The notes: generated from the sequence alone by a model not told the origin. DNA of 64,000 bases from Panulirus ornatus (GCF_036320965.1 NC_092226.1:14914891-14978890); one strand, 5' to 3'; numbered from the stretch's first letter, positions 10,354 to 22,630 are shown. Translations and numbers: made by a program.

Positions 10354-13025
10354 TTTATACTTTGTCGCTGTCTCCCGCGTTTGCGAGGTAGCGCAAGGAA
10401 ACAGACGAAAGAAATGGCCCAACCCCCCCCCCCCATACACATGTATATACATACGTCCACACACGCAAATATACATACCTACACAGCTTTCCATGGTTTA
10501 CCCCAGACGCTTCACATGCCTTGATTCAATCCACTGACAGCACGTCAACCCCGGTATACCACATCGCTCCAAATCACTCTATTCCTTGCCCTCCTTTCAC
10601 CCTCCTGCATGTTCAGGCCCCGATCACACAAAATCTTTTTCACTCCATCTTTCCACCTCCAATTTGGTCTCCCTCTTCTCCTCGTTCCCTCCACCTCCGA
10701 CACATATATCCTCTTGGTCAATCTTTCCTCACTCATTCTCTCCATGTGCCCAAACCACTTCAAAACACCCTCTTCTGCTCTCTCAACCACGCTCTTTTTA
10801 TTTCCACACATCTCTCTTACCCTTACGTTACTCACTCGATCAAACCACCTCACACCACACATTGTCCTCAAACATCTCATTTCCAGCACATCCATCCTCC
10901 TGCGCACAACTCTATCCATAGCCCACGCCTCGCAACCATACAACATTGTTGGAACCACTATTCCTTCAAACATACCCATTTTTGCTTTCCGAGATAATGT
11001 TCTCGACTTCCACACATTCTTCAAGGCCCCCAGAATTTTCGCCCCCTCCCCCACCCTATGATCCACTTCCGCTTCCATGGTTCCATCCGCTGCCAGATCC
11101 ACTCCCAGATATCTAAAACACTTCACTTCCTCCAGTTTTTCTCCATTCAAACTCACCTCCCAATTGACTTGACCCTCAACCCTACTGTACCTAATAACCT
11201 TGCTCTTATTCACATTTACTCTTAACTTTCTTCTTCCACACACTTTACCAAACTCAGTCACCAGCTTCTGCAGTTTCTCACATGAATCAGCCACCAGCGC
11301 TGTATCATCAGCGAACAACAACTGACTCACTTCCCAAGCTCTCTCATCCCCAACAGACTTCATACTTGCCCCTCTTTCCAAAACTCTTGCATTTACCTCC
11401 CTAACAACCCCATCCATAAACAAATTAAACAACCATGGAGACATCACACACCCCTGCCGCAAACCTACATTCACTGAGAACCAATCACTTTCCTCTCTTC
11501 CTACACGTACACATGCCTTACATCCTCGATAAAAACTTTTCACTGCTTCTAACAACTTTCCTCCCACACCATATATTCTTAATACCTTCCACAGAGCATC
11601 TCTATCAACTCTATCATATGCCTTCTCCAGATCCATAAATGCTACATACAAATCCATTTGCTTTTCTAAGTATTTCTCACATACATTCTTCAAAGCAAAC
11701 ACCTGATCCACACATCCTCTACCACTTCTGAAACCACACTGCTCTTCCCCAATCTGATGCTCTGTACATGCCTTCACCCTCTCAATCAATACCCTCCCAT
11801 ATAATTTACCAGGAATACTCAACAAACTTATACCTCTGTAATTTGAGCACTCACTCTTATCCCCTTTGCCTTTGTACAATGGCACTATGCACGCATTCCG
11901 CCAATCCTCAGGCACCTCACCATGAGTCATACATACATTAAATAACCTTACCAACCAGTCAACAATACAGTCACCCCCTTTTTTAATAAATTCCACTGCA
12001 ATACCATCCAAACCTGCTGCCTTGCCGGCTTTCATCTTCCGCAAAGCTTTCACTACCTCTTCTCTGTTTACCAAATCATTTTCCCTAACCCTCTCACTTT
12101 GCACACCACCTCGACCAAAACACCCTATATCTGCCACTCTATCATCAAACACATTCAACAAACCTTCAAAATACTCACTCCATCTCCTTCTCACATCACC
12201 ACTACTTGTTATCACCTCCCCATTTGCGCCCTTCACTGAAGTTCCCATTTGCTCCCTTGTCTTACGCACTTTATTTACCTCCTTCCAGAACATCTTTTTA
12301 TTCTCCCTAAAATTTAATGATACTCTCTCACCCCAACTCTCATTTGCCCTTTTTTTCACCTCTTGCACCTTTCTCTTGACCTCCTGTCTCTTTCTTTTAT
12401 ACATCTCCCACTCAATTGCATTTTTTCCCTGCAAAAATCGTCCAAATGCCTCTCTCTTCTCTTTCACTAATACTCTTACTTCTTCATCCCACCACTCACT
12501 ACCCTTTCTAATCAACCCACCTCCCACTCTTCTCATGCCACAAGCATCTTTTGCGCAATCCATCACTGATTCCCTAAATACATCCCATTCCTCCCCCACT
12601 CCCCTTGCTTCCATTGTTCTCACCTTTTTCCATTCTGTACTCAGTCTCTCCTGGTACTTCCTCACACAGGTCTCCTTCTCAAGCTCACTTACTCTCACCA
12701 CCCTCTTCACCCCAACATTCACTCTTCTTTTCTGAAAACCCATACAGATCTTCACCTTAGCCTCCACAAGATAATGATCAGACATCCCTCCAGTTGCACC
12801 TCTCAGCACATTAACATCCAAAAGTCTCTCTTTCGCACGCCTGTCAATTAACACGTAATCCAATAACGCTCTCTGGCCATCTCTCCTACTTACATAAGTA
12901 TACTTATGTATATCTCGCTTTTTAAACCAGGTATTCCCAATCATCAGTCCTTTTTCAGCACATAAATCTACAAGCTCTTCACCATTTCCATTTACAACAC
13001 TGAACACCCCATGTATACCAATTAT
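10337..13025 (-). mobile_element. LINE copy C, most complete copy, 5'-truncated in the endonuclease
   Basis: This is the reference copy of the family in the window. On the minus strand it starts in the AP-endonuclease domain and runs through one uninterrupted frame into a 3' UTR of about 188 bp. It ends in gacaaagtat, about 20 A and then (TA)n at 10309-10336. Its 5' end abuts a short TA tract at 13021-13034, so both ends sit in TA repeats. Intact coding sequence and near identity to copy A indicate recent insertion. The missing 5' part (start codon, N-terminal endonuclease, 5' UTR) makes it a truncated and probably non-autonomous copy. Confidence 0.93.
10545..13019 (-). CDS. Endonuclease/reverse transcriptase polyprotein of LINE copy C (5'-truncated, otherwise intact)
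   Basis: The frame stays open for about 820 codons to a TGA at 10547-10545. Upstream in frame a GIHG motif of the endonuclease is still readable, and the first in-frame start-like codon is GTG, so the true start is missing. Residue numbers count from that GTG. The endonuclease SDHYLV motif is at 76-81. The RT has AGLDGI at 331-336, YRGISLL at 390-396, QCGFRSGRG at 423-431, AFMDLEKAYD with the first catalytic Asp at 459, GLRQGC at 515-520 and FADD with the other catalytic Asp residues at 567-568. YGCEAW follows at 690-695, then the basic GRPNWRWKDGVK near 779-790. All RT catalytic residues are present. Enzymes of this kind nick target DNA and prime reverse transcription from the nick. Confidence 0.93.
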   Translation of the reverse strand, partial: GIHGVFSVVNGNGEELVDLCAEKGLMIGNTWFKKRDIHKYTYVSRRDGQRALLDYVLIDRRAKERLLDVNVLRGATGGMSDHYLVEAKVKICMGFQKRRVNVGVKRVVRVSELEKETCVRKYQERLSTEWKKVRTMEARGVGEEWDVFRESVMDCAKDACGMRRVGGGLIRKGSEWWDEEVRVLVKEKREAFGRFLQGKNAIEWEMYKRKRQEVKRKVQEVKKRANESWGERVSLNFRENKKMFWKEVNKVRKTREQMGTSVKGANGEVITSSGDVRRRWSEYFEGLLNVFDDRVADIGCFGRGGVQSERVRENDLVNREEVVKALRKMKAGKAAGLDGIAVEFIKKGGDCIVDWLVRLFNVCMTHGEVPEDWRNACIVPLYKGKGDKSECSNYRGISLLSIPGKLYGRVLIERVKACTEHQIGEEQCGFRSGRGCVDQVFALKNVCEKYLEKQMDLYVAFMDLEKAYDRVDRDALWKVLRIYGVGGKLLEAVKSFYRGCKACVRVGREESDWFSVNVGLRQGCVMSPWLFNLFMDGVVREVNARVLERGASMKSVGDERAWEVSQLLFADDTALVADSCEKLQKLVTEFGKVCGRRKLRVNVNKSKVIRYSRVEGQVNWEVSLNGEKLEEVKCFRYLGVDLAADGTMEAEVDHRVGEGAKILGALKNVWKSRTLSRKAKMGMFEGIVVPTMLYGCEAWAMDRVVRRRMDVLEMRCLRTMCGVRWFDRVSNVRVREMCGNKKSVVERAEEGVLKWFGHMERMSEERLTKRIYVSEVEGTRRRGRPNWRWKDGVKKILCDRGLNMQEGERRARNRVIWSDVVYRG

Positions 13026-13115
13026 ATATATATAAAGGCACCAGACTCAACCCAGACTCCACAATTCTCTTCTTAACTAATGCAATAGTCGTTCATGGGC
13101 AAAAATGACTCTTCA

Positions 13116-13120
<5 letters not shown>

Positions 13121-13175
<55 letters not shown>
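13121..13175. repeat. (TC)n microsatellite
   Basis: About 27 TC units. Confidence 0.95.
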
Positions 13176-13179
<4 letters not shown>

Positions 13180-13440
13180 TGTAGGGCGGCGTGCGAAGCC
13201 CCGACGCGGATGCCGTCGGGCAAATGCGAATGGGAAACACGCACGTCCTGTCCATCACGGGGGGCCTCGTTGCTATACATGCAATACAATTGTGTTACAG
13301 AACAGTATTTCAAAGCTTAGGAAAAGCCTTTTCTAAAATTGGATTCAGGTAGTGCACATACGTCGTCCGCTTTACGGGGTGTTAAGCTAAATCTTAACAA
13401 GTGACCAGCTTTAGCTGAATGTCATCTCGGGCTTCCTGAC

Positions 13441-13456
13441 GAGAGAGAGAGAGAGC

Positions 13457-13534
<78 letters not shown>
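13441..13534. repeat. (GA)n microsatellite, interrupted once
   Basis: Short first run, a CTA interruption, then about 38 GA units. Confidence 0.95.
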
Positions 13535-13536
<2 letters not shown>

Positions 13537-14030
13537 CCATTTTCTCAACACCCAGTGGCATTCGTGACTCGAGGGACATTTACCGGGGTCTAACGAACGT
13601 ACGTCATACAGTGTAGAGATGTAGGGAAAAGGGGGGACGGGGCTGGGTAACTGGGCGGTATATAAGCGTTACACAACACAAGACGAATCTACCTTATGGT
13701 GGCATTGCCATATTCTTCCCCCACCACCACCTGTACCACCACCACACACACGCACTGATCTTCTTCTTCTTCTTCTCCCGTAAGACATCTTTACTACATT
13801 CACAACGCGTCTCGATTAAGGGGGATCTCTGGCCTGAGGGGGTGAGTAAAAAGGTCCATGGGTAAGGATAACAAGACTCGTATAAGGCTCAACCAGATCC
13901 TCATAATTCACTTTTCTAATACTCTGAGACTATCTTGTCTTCGTTTGCTTCGATAAGCCCTTCGTCAGCAGAAGATGAATCAGTAGTTGTAAAGCGAATA
14001 TCAACTCTAGGCCAGAGTGAAACTCAATAG
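13535..14030. other. Unique stretch with a TATA-like site near 13661
   Basis: I recognise no gene. The sequence gcggtatataagcg near 13657-13670 fits a TATA box, but no initiator, exon or downstream frame supports a promoter. Confidence 0.3.
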
Positions 14031-14360
14031 AGATGTGGTTAATAAAGTACAGATGTGATTAATAAAGTACAGATGTGATTAATAAAGTACAGATGTGATT
14101 AATAAAGTAGAGGTATGATTAATAAAGCAGAGGTATGATTAATAAAGTAGAGATATGATTAAAAAAGATGTGATCAATAAAGCAGAGATATGATTAAAAT
14201 AAAGTAGAGATGTGATTAAAAAAGATGTGATCAATAAAGCAGAGATATGATTAAAATAAAGTAGAGATGTGATTAATAAAGAAGAGATGTGATTAATAAA
14301 GCACAGATATGATTCATAAAGTAGAGATGTGATGAATAAAGTAGAGACGTGATTAATATG
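14031..14360. repeat. 20-bp minisatellite with AATAAA in nearly every unit, about 16 copies
   Basis: The unit agatgtgattaataaagtac repeats with an exact 20-bp period from 14031 to about 14160. It then alternates with 17-bp and 23-bp variants to about 14360. Most copies contain AATAAA. The following stretch 14361-14827 holds poly-A runs and nothing I recognise. Confidence 0.93.
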
Positions 14361-14825
14361 ACCGATTTTATTTAAAAAAAAAACATTAAAAATTTCCTTC
14401 CTGTACGTTCTCCCGCGTGACAGCACATCGTCCCTCCATGATTCTTGGCCAGGCCAGTCAGGTGGCCAAACCGAAGCCAGCGATGTGTATGAAGTGAGAC
14501 GGGACAACGCGATCGAAGGGAACTGAACTCAACGCTTCCTCTCAAAACTGAGAAAAAGATCGATAAGAAAAGGAAAAAAAAAAAAGAGGAGGATGGAATT
14601 TCCAGCAAAATATATATAAAATAAAATTGACTTTGAACGAACACTATTTGGGCAAAGAGCGACTCATCAAACTGGTTGACATAGAAGGACAAACATTGCT
14701 CAATGATGATAACAGTCGACACGGGGTACACATCAAAGCTGATGACAGAAACTTTGATAATTTGTGAAAAAAAAAAAAATACGTCGGATGAAAGTGAACG
14801 TGGACTATGCGCGCACGAACGCACG

Positions 14826-14827
<2 letters not shown>

Positions 14828-14917
<90 letters not shown>

Positions 14918-15052
14918 ACACGACAGACACACACATACACACACACATACACACACACACGACAGACAGATACACACACACAAACACACACACACACACA
15001 CATACACACACATACACACACACAGACACACACGACAGACAGACAGACAGAT

Positions 15053-15085
<33 letters not shown>

Positions 15086-15164
15086 ACAGAGAGACAGACA
15101 GACACACACACACACACACACACATACACGACAGAGAGACAGACAGACACACACACAAGACACA

Positions 15165-15216
<52 letters not shown>

Positions 15217-15275
15217 ACACGACAGACAGACACACACACACACACACACACAAGACACGACAGACAGACACACAC
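14828..15275. repeat. Complex (CA)n array with CATA, CACGACAGACAGA and GAGACAGA interruptions
   Basis: About 450 bp of CA repeat with interruptions. A higher-order unit of roughly 60 bp (CA run, tacacgacagagagacagac) occurs at least twice near 15078-15150. The long frames on both strands over it encode only His-Thr or Cys-Val repeats. Confidence 0.94.
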
Positions 15276-15658
15276 TTGCTCGTGACGTGTATAATGGTCA
15301 TCATACTGTCTACAATAATACGATGCCAGGGTGAAGAACACATGTGTAAACCTGGGACGGGACGGGATGGAACAGGGACAGAATGGGATGGAAAAGAGAA
15401 AAGAAGGCATCAGCGCGTAACACAAGGACAGCCATAGGTTAAGCCTGTGGGTTAAGGTGTTGTTACACAGGAGGAGAGGATCAATTAAGGTGAAGAAAAC
15501 GGGAGACACAGGGATCAGAACTTACAGCAGAGTTTTCTTCTTGGGGTTGGCTGGAGTGGGTTCACAACCCTCCAGCAGTATTACTTACTCTCCCATGAGG
15601 CTGGGTACGTACCAAAGATGGGAGGAAAGAATACAAGAAGCGCTTATGAAATCGTAAG
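15276..15658. other. Unique stretch, nothing recognised
   Basis: Short gggacgggatgg-type repeats near 15355-15400. No recognisable gene. Confidence 0.5.
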
Positions 15659-15965
15659 AGCTTACTCTGAAGATAAGCTTAAATGGAATAGTCTCAGCTT
15701 ACTCTGAAGACAAGCTTAAATGGAATCGGCTCAGCTTACTGTGAAGATAAGCTTAAATGGGATGGTCTCAGCTTACTCTATAGACAAGCTTAAATGGAAT
15801 CGGCTGAGCTTACTCTGAAGACAAGCTTAAGTGGAACAGTCTCAGCTTACTCTGAAGACAAGCTTAAATGGAATCGGCTCATTTTACTGTGAAGACAAGC
15901 TTAAATGGAATCGGCTCAGCTTACTCTGAAGTCAAGCTTAAATGGAATGGTCTCAGCTTACTCTG
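15659..15965. repeat. 37-bp minisatellite, 8 copies plus a partial one
   Basis: Units start at 15659, 15696, 15733, 15770, 15807, 15844, 15881, 15918 and 15955. Each contains agcttactctgaaga and caagcttaaatggaat, with two alternating tails (agtctc and cggctc). Confidence 0.94.
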
Positions 15966-16096
15966 ACCATCCGTCTGTCTTGAAGTGACGTACAGATTTG
16001 ACTGGCGCATTTAACGAGGGTAGTAACAGTGTATGTATACCGTACACCATAGAAATTACGTAATGCATAATGTATCATACATCATACTGTCCTGTC

Positions 16097-16100
<4 letters not shown>

Positions 16101-16148
<48 letters not shown>

Positions 16149-16339
16149 AGACAGTCCCTTAAGAAGAACAGTAGCAACGAGGAGGTCAATGAACACGACA
16201 AACAACGTGTATTTAAGTGACTATAAACACCTGCAGAGACGAAGGAAGACGACATAAGATCGAGCCGGTAAACCTCCACACAAATCTTCATACAAATCTC
16301 CATACAAATCTTTACCATGCGCCGTTCCCTGGGCCAGGC

Positions 16340-16373
<34 letters not shown>
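16101..16373. repeat. (CA)n at 16101-16146 and (GT)n at 16340-16373
   Basis: Two complementary-sense dinucleotide tracts about 190 bp apart. A short tcttcatacaaatctccatacaaatc triplet-like repeat lies between them near 16278-16312. Confidence 0.92.
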
Positions 16374-16377
<4 letters not shown>

Positions 16378-16526
16378 ACGCGCCGTGAATGAACGCGAGT
16401 CTACACTTGCATGAATAATGTAGAGAGGGGCAGGTTTACCAATCGTGTCCTCTGGGTGTTGGATACTGCCTGACCAGCCAATGATACGATCAGATCTTCC
16501 TCCGTAATTAACGAATACCTTTACAT

Positions 16527-16528
16527 AC

Positions 16529-16602
<74 letters not shown>
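16527..16602. repeat. (TA)n microsatellite
   Basis: About 35 TA units leading into the Penelope-like block. Confidence 0.94.
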
Positions 16603-16929
<327 letters not shown>

Positions 16930-17186
16930 GTATTTCACCAGCGCCCTGGCATTCCGCTCTTGTTATTACCTTCCTTAATTAATACAGTATATGATTACTG
17001 CCATCATCCTCGTTAATCCTCAATGTCGGTTGTTTTCCGGCAATTGCTCCGCTGCGCTGATTGGACATAACCTATGCGAGAAGTTCCTTATTTATCGGCC
17101 GTAGCTTTTCCAACTACAGTGTTAGTGTGTGTGTGTGTATGTGTTAGGGGGGGGGGTAATGTAAATCTATCGGGGGGGGGGCGTAT

Positions 17187-17187
<1 letters not shown>

Positions 17188-17266
<79 letters not shown>
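17188..17266. repeat. (TA)n at the 3' end of LINE copy D
   Basis: About 39 TA units run into the T run that is the LINE poly-A tail on the minus strand. Two G-runs lie just upstream at 17147-17181. Confidence 0.93.
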
Positions 17267-17270
<4 letters not shown>

Positions 17271-17272
17271 CT

Positions 17273-18237
<965 letters not shown>

Positions 18238-18305
<68 letters not shown>
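18238..18305. repeat. (TA)n at the 5'-truncation point of LINE copy D
   Basis: About 34 TA units. Confidence 0.94.
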
Positions 18306-18307
<2 letters not shown>

Positions 18308-18585
18308 GGGGGAGGGGTTTACCTACGCGGGGTGTGTATAACATCAGAGGGTTTCCAACACAGAGTCGATCTATGGGGATGACCCTACGTAGGGTAGAAT
18401 CTCAGGGGATTTTCTTAAATCGGGTACATCTCCGGGGCTTCCTACGTAGGGGTCAATCTCTGAGGTTGCCCACGCAGTGTAAAAATTCCAGGATGGACGG
18501 CAAATATCAGGGGGGGGGGGCGGGCTCCTATCTAAGGGTCGTTCTCCCGGGTTTCCATCCTAGGGGATAAATCTACTCTGGTTCG
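18305..18585. repeat. Divergent minisatellite of about 29-31 bp, about nine units
   Basis: Units can be set out by the recurring ggg(g/t)tt..c.ta.g.aggg..aatct.. pattern, with cctacgtagggg well kept in two of them. Divergence is high, so unit boundaries are approximate. Confidence 0.55.
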
Positions 18586-18698
18586 AGAATGTGTTGAGGA
18601 TTCACTCGTTTGTATCCGAGATCTATCGCTCCCAATACGTGTCCGTGGAGCTGATGTAGACGTATGGTGTATCCCAATGTATGTACGTATAGCAATTC

Positions 18699-18805
18699 AC
18701 GTTTTCTATGTCTACCGTACTAACTCGCGTTTTCTATGTCTACCGTACTAACTCGCGTTTTCTATGTCTACCGTACTAACTCGCGTTTTCTACGTCTACC
18801 TTACT
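18699..18805. repeat. 28-bp minisatellite, about 3.8 copies
   Basis: gttttctatgtctaccgtac units begin at 18701, 18729, 18757 and 18785. Confidence 0.93.
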
Positions 18806-19649
18806 TGACAAGGGGCAGTAAGTAAACACAGTGGTGGTGGATCGGGTCGTAACTACACGGAAGCTCGGTGTTAATAAAGCGAATTAGGTCGTACCATCCT
18901 CCATTCCTAGGTGTAGAAGGGAGATATGAAGACGACGACTGGCCATGCTCAAAACCTGCAGACCACTGCTCCTGGCTACGTATGAGCACCGCAGTCGAAC
19001 AGAACACCAAAAAAGACTATGTAGAAATACACTTTCCCGCCAACTCAGTCTGTCGAACGGCGTGGAGCGCAAGCAAGCTACCTTGGGGGATGGTGTAATG
19101 TTTGCCAAAGGAACAAAATGACTTTGAGTCGAAACCTGAGTGAGGGGCAGGAACGAGAGTCACTTACCTTTGCTAAGAGGATCAAATCAGCTTCGCAATT
19201 ATCTCTCTCTTTTTTTTTTCTTTTTTTTTCTTTCATCTCATTGGAAGGGACGTGTAGTCGGGCGTCTCATTCGTGTGGGCTGATCTGAAGTGGAGTTGAT
19301 TACAATGAATCCATATCAACAAGTAGACGAAGAACCATCCCCCCCCCCCAAGCCCACTCTTAGAAATCAGATATCTGGGGCGCGGCGTCCTTACCCTGCG
19401 CTTCAATCAGGAGCAGGATAACAATGGATCACTTCAGGGGAGAGAAGAGGTCCTGGAGATAGAGAGAGAAGCCTCTGTGTCACGTCGGTAATGTGAGCGA
19501 TCGTGAGGGGTCAGAGGGTGATGACAGGTCATAAGGCTGATAATCTACCGAAAGACCACCGTGATCATCGACCTTCTAACGACAAATGGCGTGACTCAGG
19601 ATGCACCAGACCACTGAGCAAAACCAACGTGATGGACATATATTTATAT
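18806..19649. other. Unique stretch, nothing recognised
   Basis: The frames at 18801-19108 on both strands overlap each other and show no recognisable domain. A T-rich run lies at 19206-19232. Confidence 0.5.
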
Positions 19650-19825
19650 CATTTCTTTTTTCATTATATATTGTCGCTGTCTCCCGCGTTAGCGAGGCAG
19701 CGCAAGGAAACAGACGAAAGAATGGCCCAACCCACCCACATACACATGTATAATACATACACGTCCACACACGCACATATACATACCTATACATTTCAAC
19801 GTACACATATAAATATACATACACA

Positions 19826-19901
<76 letters not shown>

Positions 19902-20567
19902 CATAATTCATTCTTGCTGCCTTCATCCATTCCCGTCGCCTCCCCGCCACACATAAAATGACAACCCCCTCCCCCCGCACGCGCGCGAGGTAGCGCTAGG
20001 AAAAAACAACAAAGGCCACATTCGTTCACACTCAGTCTCTAGCTGTCATGTATAACGCACCGAAACCATAGCTCCCTTTCCACATTCAGGCCCTACAAAA
20101 CTTTCCATGGTTTACCAAAGACGCTTCACATGCCCTGGTTCAATCCATTGACATGACTCTATTCCTAGCACGTCTTTCACCCTCCTGTATGTTCAGGTCC
20201 CGATCACTCAAAATCTTTTTCACTCCATCCTTCCACCTCCAATTTGGTCTACCACTTCTCGTTCCCTCCACCTTTGACACATACATCCTCTTTGTCAATC
20301 TTTCCTCACCGCTTCATTCACTCTCTTCTGCTCTCTCAACCACACTCCTTTTATTACCACACATCTCTCTTACCCTTTCATTACTTACTCGATCAAACCA
20401 CCTCACACCACACATTGTCCTCAAACACCTCATTTCCAGCACATCCATCCTCCTGCGCACAACTCTATCAATAGCCCACGCCTCGCAACCATACAACATT
20501 GTTGGAACCACTATTCCTTCAAACATACCCATTTTTTGCTCTCCGAGATAACGTTCTCGCCTTCCAT
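19650..20567 (-). mobile_element. LINE copy E, 5'-truncated, long-UTR subfamily
   Basis: The minus-strand 3' end starts at ttgtcgctgtctcccgcg. A UTR of about 450 bp contains (TA)n at 19830-19895 and a second tail-like motif gcgcgaggtagcgctagg near 19981-20000. The C-terminal coding region follows, with internal deletions (for example near 20150 and 20300), up to the LSRKAK region at about 20567. A short frame at 20314-20532 keeps YGCEAWAIDRV. With copy B it defines a subfamily with a tandemly duplicated tail motif. Confidence 0.87.
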
Positions 20568-20901
20568 ATGTATATAACGCAGGCGTGCATGAGGTTACAC
20601 CGCGAGTGAGACGTCGTCTTGATCAAGGGTGACATTTCTCACTGGAAAGGGGTCCATCATTCCCCTGCTACTGGAAGGCGCGCAGCCGCCTCGGAGCAGC
20701 AGGAGCTCCTGGAAGGAGATTCTGAGGAAGACAAGGACTCTTGTCTTTACAATAAGGATCCCGGGATAACCATGACTAGAAAGTAAATAAATAAATAAAG
20801 GAAAAGAAAAAAATACCTTCATACAGTTACCTTCTGTAATACCCACAGATTTCCCCCCAAATCAAAAAAAAATATCCATCTGCGTCCAAAGGGACTACTC
20901 A

Positions 20902-20905
<4 letters not shown>

Positions 20906-20975
<70 letters not shown>

Positions 20976-20985
20976 CCAGCGTATC
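20906..20985. repeat. (TC)n microsatellite
   Basis: About 35 TC units with one G interruption. The unique stretch 20568-20905 before it has an (AAAT)n-like run near 20785-20798 and no recognisable gene. Confidence 0.94.
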
Positions 20986-21145
20986 ATCTATGCACACGAC
21001 ACAGAATGGGAGTTTGGGTGGTGGCGGGGGGGAGGTTGTATCCCTGGAGAGACGAGACTTGCTCCTCCTCCTCCTCTCGACCGAGCGTTTGGTCTTTGGA
21101 CATTCTCCCACTTGGGCTCCGCAATGTGGAAATAATCATTTCCGA

Positions 21146-21405
21146 TATGTCTCCCTCCTCCTCTCCCCTCATCCTTCTCCCCCCACTCTCTCTCCTTCCC
21201 CCCCTCCTCACAACCCCCCCCCTTCATATGTCTCCCTCCTCCTCTCCCCTCATCCTTCTCCCCCACTCTCTCTCCTTCCCCCCCCTCCTCACAACCCCCC
21301 CCCCTTCATATGTCTCCCTCCTCCCCTCTCCTCATCCTTCTCCCCCCACTCTCTCTCCTTCCTCTCTCCTCCCCTCCTCCTCACAACCCCCCCCCCCCCT
21401 CATAT
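21146..21405. repeat. Pyrimidine-rich tandem repeat of about 78 bp, three copies
   Basis: Each unit begins tatgtctccctcctcc and contains ctcatccttctcccc and cctcctcacaacccc. The + strand is almost purely C and T. Confidence 0.88.
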
Positions 21406-21470
21406 TCCCTGGTTTTAGCCCGTAGGCGCAGGTGGCGGCGGTGGGGCCCTTTATGAAGGGGGTTTATTAC

Positions 21471-21532
21471 CGCACGGTTTATCGCACGGTTTATCACACG
21501 GTTTATCACACGGTTTATCACACCGCAACATG
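21471..21532. repeat. 12-bp tandem repeat cacggtttatcg/a, four to five copies
   Basis: Unit starts fall at 21473, 21485, 21497 and 21509. Its translation is a Cys-Asp-Lys-Pro repeat, which I regard as incidental. Confidence 0.9.
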
Positions 21533-21587
21533 CAGATCAACATTTCCCGGGGATGGGAGCCACGAAATATAGTCACACTGGAGGGAG

Positions 21588-21862
21588 AGAGGGGGGGGGG
21601 GAAGGGGGAGGGGGAAATTGGGGATGATTGGGGGGGAGGGGGAATGGGAGGGGGGAGGGAGGAAGAGGGGGGGAAGAGGAGGGAATGGGGGAGGAATGGG
21701 GGGAAGGGGGAGGGGGTAGGGAGAGAGGGGAAAGGGGGAGGTGAATGGGGAGAGGAATGAGGGGGAGGGGGAAGGGGGAGGGGGAAGGGGGAGGGGGTAG
21801 GGAGGAAAGGGGGAGGAGGAGAGAATGGGGGAGGAATGGGGGAAGGGGAAGAGGAAGAGGCA
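21588..21862. repeat. G-rich purine tract with gggggaggggga units
   Basis: About 275 bp almost free of pyrimidines on the + strand, with many runs of four to nine G. It is roughly the strand-reversed counterpart of the C/T-rich tract at 21146-21405. Confidence 0.88.
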
Positions 21863-21969
21863 ATTTTTTTGGGGGGTAGCGACACGCCATCGCTGTCTTC
21901 CTCTACACCACTGCCACCTTCGCTATAATGTCCACTGAGGAAGGGGACGTCTTCAAAAGAAAAAAAAAA

Positions 21970-22310
21970 GGTACCAAAGTACTTTTAGGGAGTCGTAAAG
22001 TACTTCTGATGAGTACCAAAGTACTTTTAGGGAGTAGTGAAGTACTTCTGATGAGCACTAAAGTACTTTTAGGGAATATTAAAGTCTTCTAGGGAGTACT
22101 AAAGTACTAACTTTTAGGATGACTAAAATACTTACTCTCAGGGAGTCCTAAAGTACTTTTAGGGAGTACTAAAGTACTTACTTTTAGGGAGTACTAAAGT
22201 GCTTACTTACAGGGAGTACTAAAGTACTTTTAGGGAGAACTAAAGTACATACTTTTAAAGAGTACTAAAATACTTAACACTCAGGGAATACTAAAGTATT
22301 CTAAAACAGG
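21970..22310. repeat. Minisatellite of about 21-28 bp built on agtactaaagtacttttaggg
   Basis: At least twelve imperfect units. The aagtacttt / agtact part is self-complementary, so single strands could fold. Confidence 0.88.
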
Positions 22311-22349
22311 TATTGGCACAAACAGATAAGATGATGAGCAATAAAAGTT

Positions 22350-22630
22350 CAAAGTCCTTATCGTTTCCACCTAAAAAAAAAAAAAGCCTTATCAATTCTA
22401 CTTAAAAAAAGGCCTTATCGTTTCTACCTAAAAAAAAAAGGCCTTATCGTTTCTACTTAAAAAAAAAGCTTTATCAATTCTACCTAAAAAAAAAGGCCTT
22501 ATCTTTTCTACCTAAAAAAAAAGTCCTTAACGTTTCTACCTAAAAAAAAAGGTCCTTATCTTTTCTACCTTAAAAAAAAATTCCTTATCGTTTCTACCTA
22601 AAAAAAAAGTCCTTATCTTTTCTACCTACG
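22350..22630. repeat. Minisatellite of about 27-31 bp, about ten copies
   Basis: The unit ccttatcgtttctacct is followed by a run of 7-13 A. Variation in period comes mainly from the A run. Confidence 0.9.

Noticed and set aside
13657..13670. TATA-box promoter
   Set aside because: TA-rich strings are everywhere here. No initiator, exon or frame supports transcription from this site.
14372..15343. 324-codon minus-strand frame rich in Cys-Val
   Set aside because: It is the translation of the (CA)n array. The non-repeat ends show no domain, and equally long frames exist on the opposite strand.
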